NCBI RefSeq assembly: GCF_002099425.1
Contig: NW_018343955.1
Span: 14,646,001-14,710,000 of the forward strand
Length of the DNA stretch: 64,000 nucleotides
From: Phascolarctos cinereus
Taxonomy: Eukaryota > Chordata > Mammalia > Diprotodontia > Phascolarctidae
Reading direction: 5' to 3'
Shown: positions 33,063-43,885 of the stretch, piece after piece
Layout: each line of letters opens with the position of its first letter
Position numbering within the stretch: position 1 is the first letter of the stretch
Translations under genes and position numbers: made by a program
Notes under the pieces: generated by a model
Told to the model about the DNA's origin: nothing
What the model saw: the letters and a program-made list of their open reading frames with translations, nothing else
The model's database searches: none

Positions 33063-33312
33063 TGGGAAAAGCCATGAATTCTGTATCAGAATTTCATGTT
33101 AGTAGGCCTGATTTCTATTGTAATCCTAGCTCTGTCACTTAACTAGTTTGTGATGGGCCAGTCATTTAATCTCATTTCCTAATCTATAAAATGGGGATGA
33201 TAATTCTTGCATTACCTATTTCCTAGGGTTGTTGTAAGGATCCAACTAAGCAGGGTAAGCAAAATATTTGCAACCCTTAAGTGCTAAAATGTGAGCTGTT
33301 TTTATCTTTCTT
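33063..33312 (+). mobile_element. MIR-type SINE
   Basis: 'taatcctagctctgtcactt', 'gatgggccagtcatttaatc', 'ctaatctataaaatggggat' and 'cctagggttgttgtaaggat' give the sense MIR order over about 250 bp. Confidence 0.82.
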
Positions 33313-33504
33313 GTTAAAAATATTGTACTACACCTGCTACAAATACTCTTTTAGGATATGGAAAATAGAAATGAAGCTTTGATTTTAATTTCAATAGTTC
33401 AAGATAGCTATTATTGAGGAGATCTAAGAAGGTGAATTTGTCTTTTACTACATTTTATTATGATTAGTGTTGTTATATTACATTAATATAGCATTTATAA
33501 TTTT

Positions 33505-33645
33505 GGGGGCAGGCTAGGTAATGAAGTTAAGTGACTTGCCCAGGGTCACAGAGCTAATGAATATCATGTGTCTGAGTTCGGGTTTCAACTCAGGTCCTCC
33601 TGACTCAGGGCTGGTGCTCTATCCACTGCATCACCTAGCTGCCCC
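33505..33645 (-). mobile_element. Mar1/WSINE1-type SINE, short form, antisense
   Basis: 'gaagttaagtgacttgccca', 'caactcaggtcctcctgact' and 'ctatccactgcatcacctag' lead to 'ctgcccc'. A 16-bp duplication, 'tagcatttataatttt' at 33489-33504 and 'tagcatttacaatttt' at 33646-33661 (one difference), flanks it. The right copy overlaps the target-site duplication of the neighbouring L1. Confidence 0.93.
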
Positions 33646-33662
33646 TAGCATTTACAATTTTC

Positions 33663-34504
33663 TTTTTTTTCCCCCATATTTTTTTATTAATTTATTTGTT
33701 TTTAGTTTTCAACATTTACTTGCACAAGATTTTGAGTTCAAATTTCCTCCCCATCTCATCCTGCCCCCCACCCCAAGATGGCATGGATTCTGAATATCTC
33801 TTCTCCTAATTTACCCTCCCTTCTATCTCCTCCTCCCCTTCTCTTATCTCCTTCCTCTTCAATTTTCCTGTGAGGGGAGGATAGATTTCTATACCCCATT
33901 TCCTGTATATATTATTTCCCAGCTGTATGTGAAAAAAAAAATTTTAACACTTGTTTTTAAAACTTTGGGTTCCAAATTTTCTCCCTTCCTCCCTCCCCAC
34001 CCTCCCTCATTGAGAAGGCAAGCAACTCAATACAGATTATACATGTATAGTCATGCAAAACACTTCCATAGTAGACATGTTGTGAAAAACTAAGTATATT
34101 TCCCTTAATCCTATCCTGCCCCCCCTTTATTGCATTCTTTCTTCTGACTCTATCCCTCCTTAGAAGTGTTTGCTTCTGATTACCCCCTCCCCTAATCTGC
34201 CCTCCCCTCTATCATTCTCCTGTCCCCTTCCCCCTGTTTTCCTGTAGGGTAAGATAGATTTCCATATGCAATTGAGTGTGTGTGTTATTCCCTCCTCAAG
34301 CCAAATCCTATGAGAATAAAATTCACTCATTCCCTCTCACTTTCCCCCATTTCCCCTCCACTATAAAAGCCTTTTCTTGTCTGTTTTTTGTGAGATAATT
34401 TACCCCATTCTGCCTCTCCCTTTCTCCTTCTCCCAGTATAATCCTCTCCCACTTAATTTTATTCTCCAGATATCACCCCTTCATCTTCAACTCACCCTGT
34501 GCCC

Positions 34505-34548
<44 letters not shown>

Positions 34549-36641
34549 CATACATACAATTTTTCCTCCAACTACCCTAATACTGACAAGGTCTCATGAG
34601 TTATAAATATCATCTTTCCATGCAGGAAAGTAAACAAGTTCAACCTTAATAAGTCCATTATGATTTCTCTTTCCTGTTTACCTCTTCATATGTTATTTGA
34701 GTGTTATATTTGAAAGTCAAATTTTCTCTTCAGTTCTGGTCTTTTCAAGCATCAAGAATGCTTGAAAGAACTCTATTTCACTCAATATACATTTTTTCCC
34801 TTGAAGGGTTACACTCAGTTTTGCTGGGTAGGAGATTCTTGGTTGTAATCCTATCTGCTTTGCCCTCCAAAATATTATATTTCAAGCCCTGCTGTCCCTT
34901 AATGTAGAAGCTGCTAAATCTGGTGTCATCCTGATTGTGTTTACGCAATACTTTAATTGTTTCTTTCTGGCTGCTTGCAATATTTTCTCCTTGACCTGGG
35001 AACTCTGGAATTTGGCTACAATATTCCTAGGAGTTTTCCTTTGGGGATATCTTTCAGGAGGTGATTGGTAGATTCTTTCCATTTCTATTTTGCTCTCTGG
35101 TTCTAAAATATCAGTGCAGCTTTCCTTGAAAATTTCTTGAAAGATGATATTTAGGTTCTTTTTTTTGATTATGGCTTTCAAATAGTGCAATAATTTTAAA
35201 TTCTCTCTCCTGGATCTATTTTCCAGGTCAGTTGTTTTTCCAATGAGATATTTCAAATTGTTTTCCATTTTTTCATTCTTTTGGTTTTGTTTTACTGTGT
35301 CTTGATTTCTCATAAAGTCACTAGCTTCCAATCACTGTATTCTAATTTTTAAGGAAGTATTTTCCTCAGTAAGCTTTTGAACTTCCTTTTCCATTTGGCC
35401 AGTTTTGCTTTTTAAGGCATTCTTCTCCTATTGGCTTTTTAGACCTCTTTTACCATTTGGGTTAGGCTATTTTTAAGGTATTATTTTCTTCAGTATTTTT
35501 TTGGGTCTCCTTTAGCAAGCTGTTGACTTGTTTTTCATGATTTTCTTTCATCACTCTCATTTCTCTTCCCAGTTTCCCCTCTGCTTGTCTTATTTGCTTC
35601 TCAAAATCCTTTTTGAGTGCTTCCATGGCCTGGGACTGATTCATATTTTTCTTGGAGGCTTTGGATGTAGGAGCTTTGACTTTGTTGTCTTCTTCTGGTT
35701 GTATGTTTTGATCTTCTTTGTCACCAAAGAAAGATTCTATGGTCTGATTTTTTGGTGAAGTTTGCTCATGATCCCAGCCAATTACTTGAATAACAAACTC
35801 TTTGTTAAGGTAGGGGTCTGCTTCCAGTGTAGAGAATGTACTGTTCCAAGCTTTGGGGGTTTTGTGAAGCTGTTTTCAGAGATACTTGTAGGGACCTGTA
35901 AATTTTCAGTTCTTCCAAGGTGGTATGATCAAGGGAGAGGTGTTTACTCCTTTCCTGGACTGTGCTCTGGTCTATGAGTGACCACAAACACTCTTTTCTG
36001 CCTTGGAACTGGGAGGAGGATTTTCTATGCACCATCACTACAAGCTCCACCATGCCAGAGCTCCTCCTTGCTCCAGAACCGCCACCCCGAAATGTGACCC
36101 AGATCCAAGCACAGGCAAATGAAGAGAATCCTGCCTCAGCACCAGCAAAGAGATCCCTGCAGTCCCCCTCTGATCACCCACTTGATTCCCTCTCAGTTTG
36201 TGAACTGGAAGCTACAGAAGCAGCTGACACCCCAGAGCCGTGCACTGGGACTGGGACTGGAACTGAGATTCTCTCTCAGTGCAGACACAGACTTTTCCTA
36301 CAGACCTTCTAAGTTGTTTTTGGCATTTGTGGGTTGAGAAGTCTGGAAACCATCACAGCTGCCCATGATTCAGTTCTCCGAGGACTGATCCAGGTTTGCT
36401 GAGGCCTGTTTTGCCCGTGTTCCCACGCTGAACTATGTTCCTCTCCCCACCTGGCATGATACACCCTTCTAATCAACCATCCAGGTTGTCTTGGGCTGGA
36501 AACTTGTTTCCCTCTGTCTTTTTGTGGGTTCTGCAGCTTTAGAATTTGTTTAGAGCCTTTTTTTTATGGGTATTTGGAGGGGGTTGGGGGAGAGCTCAAG
36601 CAAGTCACTGCTTTTACTCTGCCATCTTGGCTCTGCCCCAT
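33663..36641 (-). mobile_element. 5'-complete ORF1-only L1 (HAL1-like), antisense
   Basis: The 5' end is at 36641 ('ccatcttggctctgcccca' is the antisense of the start). The 5' UTR runs leftward to about 35760 and ORF1 spans roughly 35760-34880. The frame 34882-35331 encodes 149 residues with 'ENNLKYLIGKTTDLENRSRR', 'MERIYQSPPERYPQRKTPRN' and 'QVKEKILQAARKKQLKYCVN' (coiled-coil end, RRM, CTD start). ORF1 is broken by frame changes. Inter-ORF text reaches an ORF2-start remnant near 34105. There it jumps to L1 3' UTR text ('cacttccatagtagacatgt') and an A-rich tail at 33663. ORF2 is absent. Target-site duplications are 'atttacaattttc' (33650-33662) and 'atttatgattttc' (36642-36654). Length 2,979 bp. 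Confidence 0.88.
34505..34558. repeat. (CTAT)n microsatellite inside the HAL1-like element
   Basis: About ten CTAT units followed by three TACA units. It interrupts the region between ORF1 and the 3' UTR of the host element. Confidence 0.95.
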
Positions 36642-36689
36642 ATTTATGATTTTCAAAGCACTTTTACGTACTCTTTTGATAGATACTAC

Positions 36690-36862
36690 AATCCTGCTTC
36701 CAGTCTTTTCCTGCTCTAATCTGTCTTCTATCCAGCAGCCAAATTCATCTCTCTTCCAAAGGTATAGTTCTGGCCATCTTACCTACTTCCCTGCTAAAAA
36801 AAATTTTAGTGGTTCTTTATAGCCTCTAAAATAAAATATGAAGTCCTTCTCTTGGCATTAAA
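36690..36862 (+). mobile_element. L2 ORF2 3' fragment (left piece)
   Basis: 'agcagccaaattcatctctc', 'ggtatagttctggccatctt' and 'ctttatagcctctaaaataa' are sense L2. The expected continuation is found 1 kb away at 37880, so the two pieces may be one L2 copy split by 36863-37879. Confidence 0.65.
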
Positions 36863-37879
36863 GGTATTATATATGTATGTGTGTACATATATTATATATG
36901 TATGAATGCAAATACATGTAGTTATTTTTTGTTTTTATATCACTTTGCTTTCCCCCTACACACAAATATATCACTTGTAACAAAGAATTAATAAAAAAGA
37001 AATGCAGTTTGGATAACCAACCAATGCACTGTATAGTCTGACAGAGCAATATTCCGTATTCATACATCTTTACCTCTTCAAAGAATAGAGGGAAATATAT
37101 TTTCTCATCTTTTTTCTAAGACCAACCTGGGTCATTAAATTACACAGCATTCAGTTTGGTTTGTTGTTGTTCTTCCTATTTACATCTTCATAGCCGTTCT
37201 TTATACAACCTCATTTTGTGCCTACAGAGAGAGAGCGAGCTTATTATAGGCTCATCACTAAAGTCTCAGTTAATACATCTCATAGGTTCTGTTCTCTCAC
37301 CCCTCTGTAATTCACCATGGCCTCCTCCTTTATAGCAAACATTCACTCAGAATGCAATAAAATTAGCTTTTTTTTTGGAGACAAAACACATTATAAAAGC
37401 ACAGATGGCAAATAAATAAAGTTTAGATCTAATGGGAAACTCCCCAAGGTAAAGGCACTAGGTCCCAGTATAGTGAGACTGGGCAAGATAGGGAAACAGC
37501 CAAATTCTGCAAAGGCATATCCCTCTTGCAGCAGGTTAGAGAGCCAAACAATGCTCCAACTGCTCATGATTATATTCAGTTCAAGTAGCAACACTTCTTA
37601 CTCGCAATCATCTCCCTGCTAGCAAGTGTCTATATATCTGTACTACTCCCACCCCCGGGAACAGGAAAATTGACAGACTTCCTCTAGTCTTGTACATTTT
37701 CTACTTTAAATTAGACTTTATTCCCTCTTTCTAGTTGGGAAAGTTTCCATCAAGTCCTTTCCTGATAAGAATCATATGTATATTGTTTTCCTGGTTTTGT
37801 TTATTCCACTTTTCAACCTAGCACTTAAAACTTTTCAATATTTCTCTCTAACCTACATTTTCAGGATGACTTATTATTT
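36863..37879. other. Unassigned stretch between L2 pieces
   Basis: It begins with an (AT/GT)-rich tract at 36868-36905. No gene or repeat family is recognised. It may be an insertion into the L2, but I see no terminal repeat or duplicated target. Confidence 0.4.
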
Positions 37880-38110
37880 CCCTTTATGTATTTTAGCCAA
37901 ACTGGATGAATAGGATTTCCTCAAGTAGGCATGTCATCTCCCATCTCCATGCCTTTGCCTCCATGTCAGGTCCCTGCCCCTTTCCCCTGACTCCCACCCC
38001 CTTTCTTCCTCTGCTTCTTAGAATCCTTAGTTTCCTTCAAGGCTCAACCCTTATGTGGCCTCCTGTGAGAAGCCTTTTCTGAGTCTTCCACTTGTTCTTG
38101 TTTTCCGTAT
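37880..38110 (+). mobile_element. L2 3' fragment (right piece)
   Basis: 'catctcccatctccatgcct', 'ttccttcaaggctcaaccct' and 'gtgagaagccttttctgagt' are sense L2 3' text following the piece at 36690-36862. Confidence 0.65.
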
Positions 38111-38439
38111 CCTCAAGTTAATTTCTATGCATTTTGAATGGTTGAGATAGAGCTATGAGAAGATTATGTGTATAGAAAAGGGAAAGCAAGTGAATTTTGG
38201 ACCGATAATAGGAAATTTTCAAGTCCTTCCAATTTCACTGATCTGAATCCTTCTTGTTTACTTCACTAAACATGATGTTGATTGCCATACTTCTTTTCCA
38301 AGTGTGTGAGGTTGTCTGCTCCTAGGAAGACAATGACTCAAAAATAGTCATTTTTATTACCCTCATCACCACATAAAATCAATACTAGCAGCTAACTGAT
38401 AATTGCATGCCTTTTTCCAAAGTTCTTTGGACTGTTTCC

Positions 38440-38720
38440 ATGTAGAAAACATCTTTAGTGGAAAGAGTGTTGGATACAGAGCCAGGAGAACTAGACTGAG
38501 CTCAGGCTTAGCAATTCACTATCTTTATGCCTGTGGGCAAATAGACAAATATCACAGAGCCTCCACCTGAGGATAATAAGACCTGCCTCACAGATTTGTT
38601 GTAAGGATCTTAAGATCATAGATTTAGAGCCAGAAGGAAACTTAAAATCTAGATTAATTCATCATTTTAAAAGGAATAAACTGAAGCCAGAAAAAAAAAT
38701 ATTGACTTGCTTCAGTCATG
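38440..38720 (+). mobile_element. MIR-type SINE followed by a MIR-like antisense piece
   Basis: 38450-38610 is sense MIR ('tggatacagagccaggagaa', 'gcctcacagatttgttgtaa'). From about 38611, 'catagatttagagccagaag' and 'aggaataaactgaagccag' read as the head of an antisense MIR-like SINE of the type at 1187-1635. Boundaries are approximate. Confidence 0.6.
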
Positions 38721-38747
38721 AATAGAGGCATCTTGGTACAGTGGAAA

Positions 38748-41332
38748 GTATAAATGGAATGAATTCAATCATAAAACAGAAAATAACAGAATGGATTACA
38801 AGACAAGCACAATACAAAAATATGTTTACAGGAAACCCATTTGAAACATTCACAGAAAGTTAAAATAAGAATTTGAAGCAAAATCTATTAGGTTTCGACT
38901 GAACTAAAAAACAAAAACCAGAGGTAAGATCAATCTCAGACAAGGCAACAGCAAAATAGACTTGATTTTAAAAAGATAAATGAAATCTATATTGTGCTTA
39001 AAGTTACCATAGACAATGAATTAATATCAATATATATATACACCAAGTATCACAGTATCTAAATGTTTAAAGGAAAAGCTAAATGAGTTACAGGGAGAAA
39101 TAGAAAACAAAACTATAATAGTGAGGACCTCAAAGTATCCCTTTTCAAACTTACATAAATCCAACAAAAAATAAACAAGAAAAAAGTTAAAGACTCTAAT
39201 AGAATTTTAGAAAAGTTAAATTTTTAAAAAGTTAAATAGACTGTAGATAATTAATCAAATGGGAATACATAGGAGATTACATATTTCACAACTTCAGAGG
39301 ACACCACAGAAATTGACCATGTATTATGGCATGAAACCAACATAAACGAATGCAGAAAACAGAAATATTAAACTCATATTATGGAAAAATGCAAGAAAAT
39401 TTACATTCAACAAAGACCACTGAAGAAAGGATTAAAATTAATTGTAGATTAAATAATTTATCCTAAAGATCATAAAAAACAATTGGAAATTTCATTAAAT
39501 GTCAATTTACCACTCTCAGACCTAGTTAAAACTAACCAAAAAATAAACAAAAATGAAGTGAAGCACCTGAATACAGTCTTAGCAAAGTTAGATATGATAA
39601 ACCTCTGTAGAATATTAAATGGGATTAGAAAGAAGTGGTCTTATTTCTCAGTTGTGCATGGGCCCTTCACAGAAATGGGCCAAATACTAGAACATAAAAA
39701 CATTGCCAACACATGCAGAAATGCAGAAGTATAAACATCTTTTATAGACCACAATGCAATAAAATTATATTCAATAAAGGGCCTTGAAGCAAAGATTAAA
39801 AATTAATTAGAAGCTAAATCCTAAGATGTTGGAGGGTCAAAGAACAAATCATAGAGACAGTAAATGATTTCATTAAAATAATAATAATAAGGGAACTACC
39901 TGCCAAAATTTTGGGGATCAGCCAAAGCATACTTAGGGAAAAACTGATATCTCTAAATACTTCCATCAGTAAAAAGAAGCAGCTCAACAAATCTATCATG
40001 TAATTTAAAAACCTTAGAATGCCAATTAATTAAAAACTCCTAATTAAACTCCAAAATAGCAAACCTGAAAATGAAAGAAGATATTAATAACAGAGCAAAA
40101 TTACCGTTGAGCTAATAAAACTAGGAGCTGGATTTCTGAAAAATAAAATAAAGTAGATAATCCATTAACTACCATGATTTTTAAAAAGGAAGAAAATAAA
40201 ATTACTGGCATCAAAAATGAAAAAGCTGAACTCACCCACCAAAGAAAAAAGAAATAAAAACTTTGTTAGGAGCTAATTTGCTAAATTATATGCCAAAAAA
40301 ATTTAAATGCAAATAAAATTAATGAATATTTACAAAAATGTAAATTGTCCAGATTAACATAATGATAAATAGAAGACTTAGATAACTCTGTATTAGAAAA
40401 ATAAATTGAATGAGTCATAAATGAACTCCTGACAGAGGGAAAAAAAAAAAACAGGAGCATATGGATTTTTACAAGCAAATTCTACCAAACATTTAATGAG
40501 CAAATAATTTATGTCCCACATAAACTGTTCAAAAAAATGCAAAAAAGAAAGTATCCTACTATTTTCCTTCTATGACACAAATATGACCTTGATATCTTAA
40601 TCAGGAAGAGTCAAAACATAGAAAGAAAACTATGGACCATTATCCTTAATATATATTGATGTAAAATTTTTCCAAAAAAATAGCAAGGAGACTACAGCAA
40701 CATGTTACAAACATTATATACTATGACCAGGGTGGATTTATTCCAAGAATGAAGAGCTTACTCAATATTAGGAAAACTATAATTGGCTGCATAAATAACA
40801 AAAACAAAGAAAAAATCATATGATTATATCAATAGGTGCAGAAAAAGCTTTTGACAAGATGCAATTTGCAACTTTCCTTAATATGATAAATCACATCTAT
40901 TTAAAACCAAGATCCAGAGACTTTTCCAGTGCGATCAGGGGCAAAGCAAGTATGTCCATATCAGAGAAACCTGGGAAGACTTCCTTTTAATGAATTCACT
41001 CTGTAGTGAGATGAGCAGAACAAGAAGGACAATTTATAAAATGACAATATCATAAAGACAAACAATTTTGAAAGAGTTGAGAATTCTGACCAACACAATG
41101 ACTAACCATAATTCTTAAAGATTCATGGTGAAACAAACTGCCCTCCTCCTGATAGAGATATGATAGACTCTGAATGCAGGTTGAGATAGTTTGGGGGGGG
41201 TAGACTTGATTAATGCAAGAATTTGTTTTGCTTTATTATGCCTATCAATTACATGAATTTTGTTTTTCTTTTGCAATGTGGGAGGAAATAGAAGGGAAAT
41301 TAAAAAGGCCTTTGTTAATTGAAAGAAAATTT
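38748..41332 (+). mobile_element. L1, ORF2 and 3' end, sense, rearranged
   Basis: It starts just inside ORF2 ('aaatggaatgaattcaatca', 'aataacagaatggattacaa') and proceeds through 'gaaattgaccatgtattatg', 'tatcaataggtgcagaaaaa' and 'gcttttgacaagatgcaatt' (RT). Near 40955 it jumps to the 3' UTR ('gatgagcagaacaagaagga', 'cctcctgatagagatatgat'). One ORF2 segment appears twice (about 39110-39480 and 39483-39870). 5'-truncated; frames destroyed. Confidence 0.82.
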
Positions 41333-41342
41333 AGTTTAAAAG

Positions 41343-41530
41343 AAAGTTTGTTGGATTTAGAGTGAGAAAACTTGCTTTCAAATCCTGGCTTTGTCAATTA
41401 TTATTTATGTGACCATGGGCAAATCACAAACTTATTTGTGCCTCGGGTTCCTCATCTGTAATATGAGGCAGTTGAACTTGATGGCCTATAAGATCCTTTC
41501 TAGCTCTAAATCTAATAGAATCATAATTCT
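41343..41530 (+). mobile_element. MIR-type SINE
   Basis: 'gctttcaaatcctggctttg', 'tatgtgaccatgggcaaatc' and 'ggttcctcatctgtaatatg' with the 3' end 'gatggcctataagatccttt' and 'tagctctaaatct'. Confidence 0.82.
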
Positions 41531-41659
41531 ATTAATTCAAATCCCTAGATTACAAAAACAGATCTCTTTCCAAAGAGGTTGTGTCTATCAACTGCTTTCC
41601 CTCTCCCCCTTTGCAATCTATCTGACTCCTTTGGTTGCGCTGCTCCTCTCCCTAAGGCA

Positions 41660-42965
41660 GCAGATCATCACAGGGCTTCATCAGGAGCGAGCAGACTAAG
41701 TTCATTTTCTTTTTTGACAAGATTGGTACATTGGCATACCTGGAAAACTCTTTATACAGTTCTCTTTAGTAAAGCATTTGACAAAAATCTCCTCTGCTAT
41801 TTGTAAAAACCAGATGGAGAGATGTGGCCTGCATAATAGTACATAACTGTTAAGTAGGTTTTAATTAAAACTAGTTAAATGTTTTAACATCCTTGGAAGG
41901 ATCTAATGGAATCCTTCCCCCCACCCTCCACTGAGATCTATGATTGTCCTTCTGCCATTTAACTTTTATTTTTCATTTTGACATGGAAAAAGGCTTAAAT
42001 GGTATTTTTATTAAATTTATGGTTGACATAAAACTGAGAAGGATAGCTAACATACTGGATGACAGATCTGGGACCCAAAAAGCTCTTAATAGACTTGAAT
42101 GCTGAGATGAATCTAAAGAAATTAAATATAATACAAAAAATGTGGAGTTTTTCCTGTAGTTCAAAAACTCAACATCATATGTATAAGATAGAGGAGGTAT
42201 GGATAGACAATAAATCATCTGAAGAAGATGTGGAGGATTTTGTGGACTGGTTGGGGAGGGGAGGAAGCAAGCATACAGTAAGTGCTTACTATGTGCCAGC
42301 CACTGTGCTAAGTTACACTTTACAAATATTTACAGATTCAATATGGCACAAAAGCAATAATATGCAATCCCCCTCACCTCCACCTTCCCCCAAAAACTTA
42401 TACACTCTTACACTTCATTGAAAGACATAAGATCTGCAATCAGAAGAGCAATAGTCCTATTATATTCTACTCTGCACAGACCACATCTGTATTCTGTTTT
42501 GAGCACCACATTTAAGGAAGGAACCTGACAAGCTAGAGATTATACATCAGAGAACAACCATTATAGGGAAGGGCCTTGAATTCATGCAATGAGTACTGGT
42601 TGAAAGAAATGAATAGCCTGGAAAAGAGCAAGTATAAAAAGATGCAATATGTTTTGGGGTATTTGAATGGTTATAATAAGGAAGAAGAATTAGATGCAAT
42701 TTGCTTAACTCCTGAAGGTAAAATTGGGAACAAAGTGCGTGACATTCATTTGGATATGAGGAAAAACTGAATAGCAATTAGAGATCCAAAAGTAGAATGA
42801 TCAGCTTCAGGAAATAGTGGTTTCCCCATTGCTGGAGGTCTTTAAAGGCTGAATAACCACTTTCTTGCATAGATTTTAGAGAGGGTTGTTGTTTAGGTAT
42901 GACTTAGAGTAAGTGGCCTCTCAAGTGCCTTAGACAGCTAAGATGCTGTGACTATGTGATTTAGG
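41660..42965 (+). mobile_element. CR1/L3 LINE, RT C-terminal part to 3' end, sense
   Basis: 'cagggcttcatcaggagcga', 'agtaaagcatttgacaaaaa', 'atggagagatgtggcctgca', 'aggatagctaacatactgga', 'cagaccacatctgtattctg', 'ttccccattgctggaggtct' and the terminus 'gatgctgtgactatgtgatt' follow CR1/L3 ORF2 order to its end. The terminal 'ctgtgactatgtgatt' corresponds to the short repeated motif that ends CR1 elements. About 1.3 kb with broken frames and a MIR piece at about 42252-42336. Confidence 0.85.
42252..42336 (-). mobile_element. MIR 3' fragment in CR1/L3
   Basis: 'gtaagtgcttactatgtgcc' and 'agccactgtgctaagttaca' followed by 'caaatatttacagattcaat' is a truncated antisense MIR tail interrupting the CR1 text. 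The right boundary is uncertain. Confidence 0.65.
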
Positions 42966-43400
42966 GGACCCTTGTATCAGCTCTTGAATTTCTTTTGGAT
43001 CATGGGGCACTCTAACTGAAAAAAAAAGTCTACATTTCATGTAACACTAAACTAAATTGTGATGGGAAGAGTAGTCAGTTCTTGGGTGGAACAGTGAAGC
43101 TAAGTAAAAATTTTGGAGAAGCATGAGGGCCTGAATGATTTCAAAGGGCCTGTTAAAAGGAATTGGTGGAAGAGAAGGGGACTGAAGGATAAACAGATCC
43201 ACTGGAGCCAAAGGGTAAATGGAACAGAAGGCTTTAGTCAATGAGGACCATAATTTATATATCTTCTAGTGTACATAGGAAACCCAAGGGACAGAAGATG
43301 CTGTATATCATAGCTATAAAGTGATATGAGGAAAAGAGTAGACAGGCCAGGGACATCATTACTATTATATTATGTATTGCCATCAAGAAAGGAGTGTCAT
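42966..43400. other. Unassigned stretch
   Basis: No gene or repeat recognised. Confidence 0.45.
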
Positions 43401-43404
43401 TCAA

Positions 43405-43590
43405 CAGACGGAAGACAGGACTTGGAGTCAGAAGAACTAGTCTGGAGTCTTACATCAGCCAGTAACTAGGTGTATGATTGGATAAATTATTTTCACTTCT
43501 CTGCCTCACTTCGTAGTTATCAATAAAATGAAGGAGTTGGGCAAAATTGTCTCTAAGAGTCCCTTTTTACTCTGTCATTCTCTATAAGAA
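43405..43590 (+). mobile_element. MIR-type SINE, diverged
   Basis: 'ggacttggagtcagaagaac', 'gtatgattggataaattatt' and 'gtctctaagagtcccttttt' give the sense order of a SINE with the 'gatctctaaggtccctt' type end. Confidence 0.7.
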
Positions 43591-43769
43591 AAGGCTAAGG
43601 TTTGGCTGATAGACTGACAAAATGGGCATTGAAATGAGGTGGAATGTCCCTTATTCTGACATTTTGGGGATAATCTTAAATCCATTCTTCCCCTTTCTCT
43701 TCACCCTTGTATCTTTACTTTTTATCAATCATAAATGCATCCTAGAATGTTGCTTTGACTTGACTTTTC

Positions 43770-43885
43770 CTTTTCTTTTTCACTTTTCCAAGCTTTAGTT
43801 CCCTTATCTGCAAAATGAGAGGATTGTACCCTTACAGTCTCTTCCTACTCTAAATTCTCTAATTCTCTAATCTCATGATTCCTCC
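43770..43885 (+). mobile_element. MIR-type SINE 3' half
   Basis: 'agttcccttatctgcaaaat', 'gagaggattgtacccttaca' and 'gtctcttcctactctaaatt' form the sense 3' half of a SINE related to the previous one. Confidence 0.6.

Noticed and set aside
41391-41806. Frames of 102 and 75 residues
   Set aside because: They straddle the end of a MIR and the start of a CR1/L3 fragment, so they are chimeras of repeat text.
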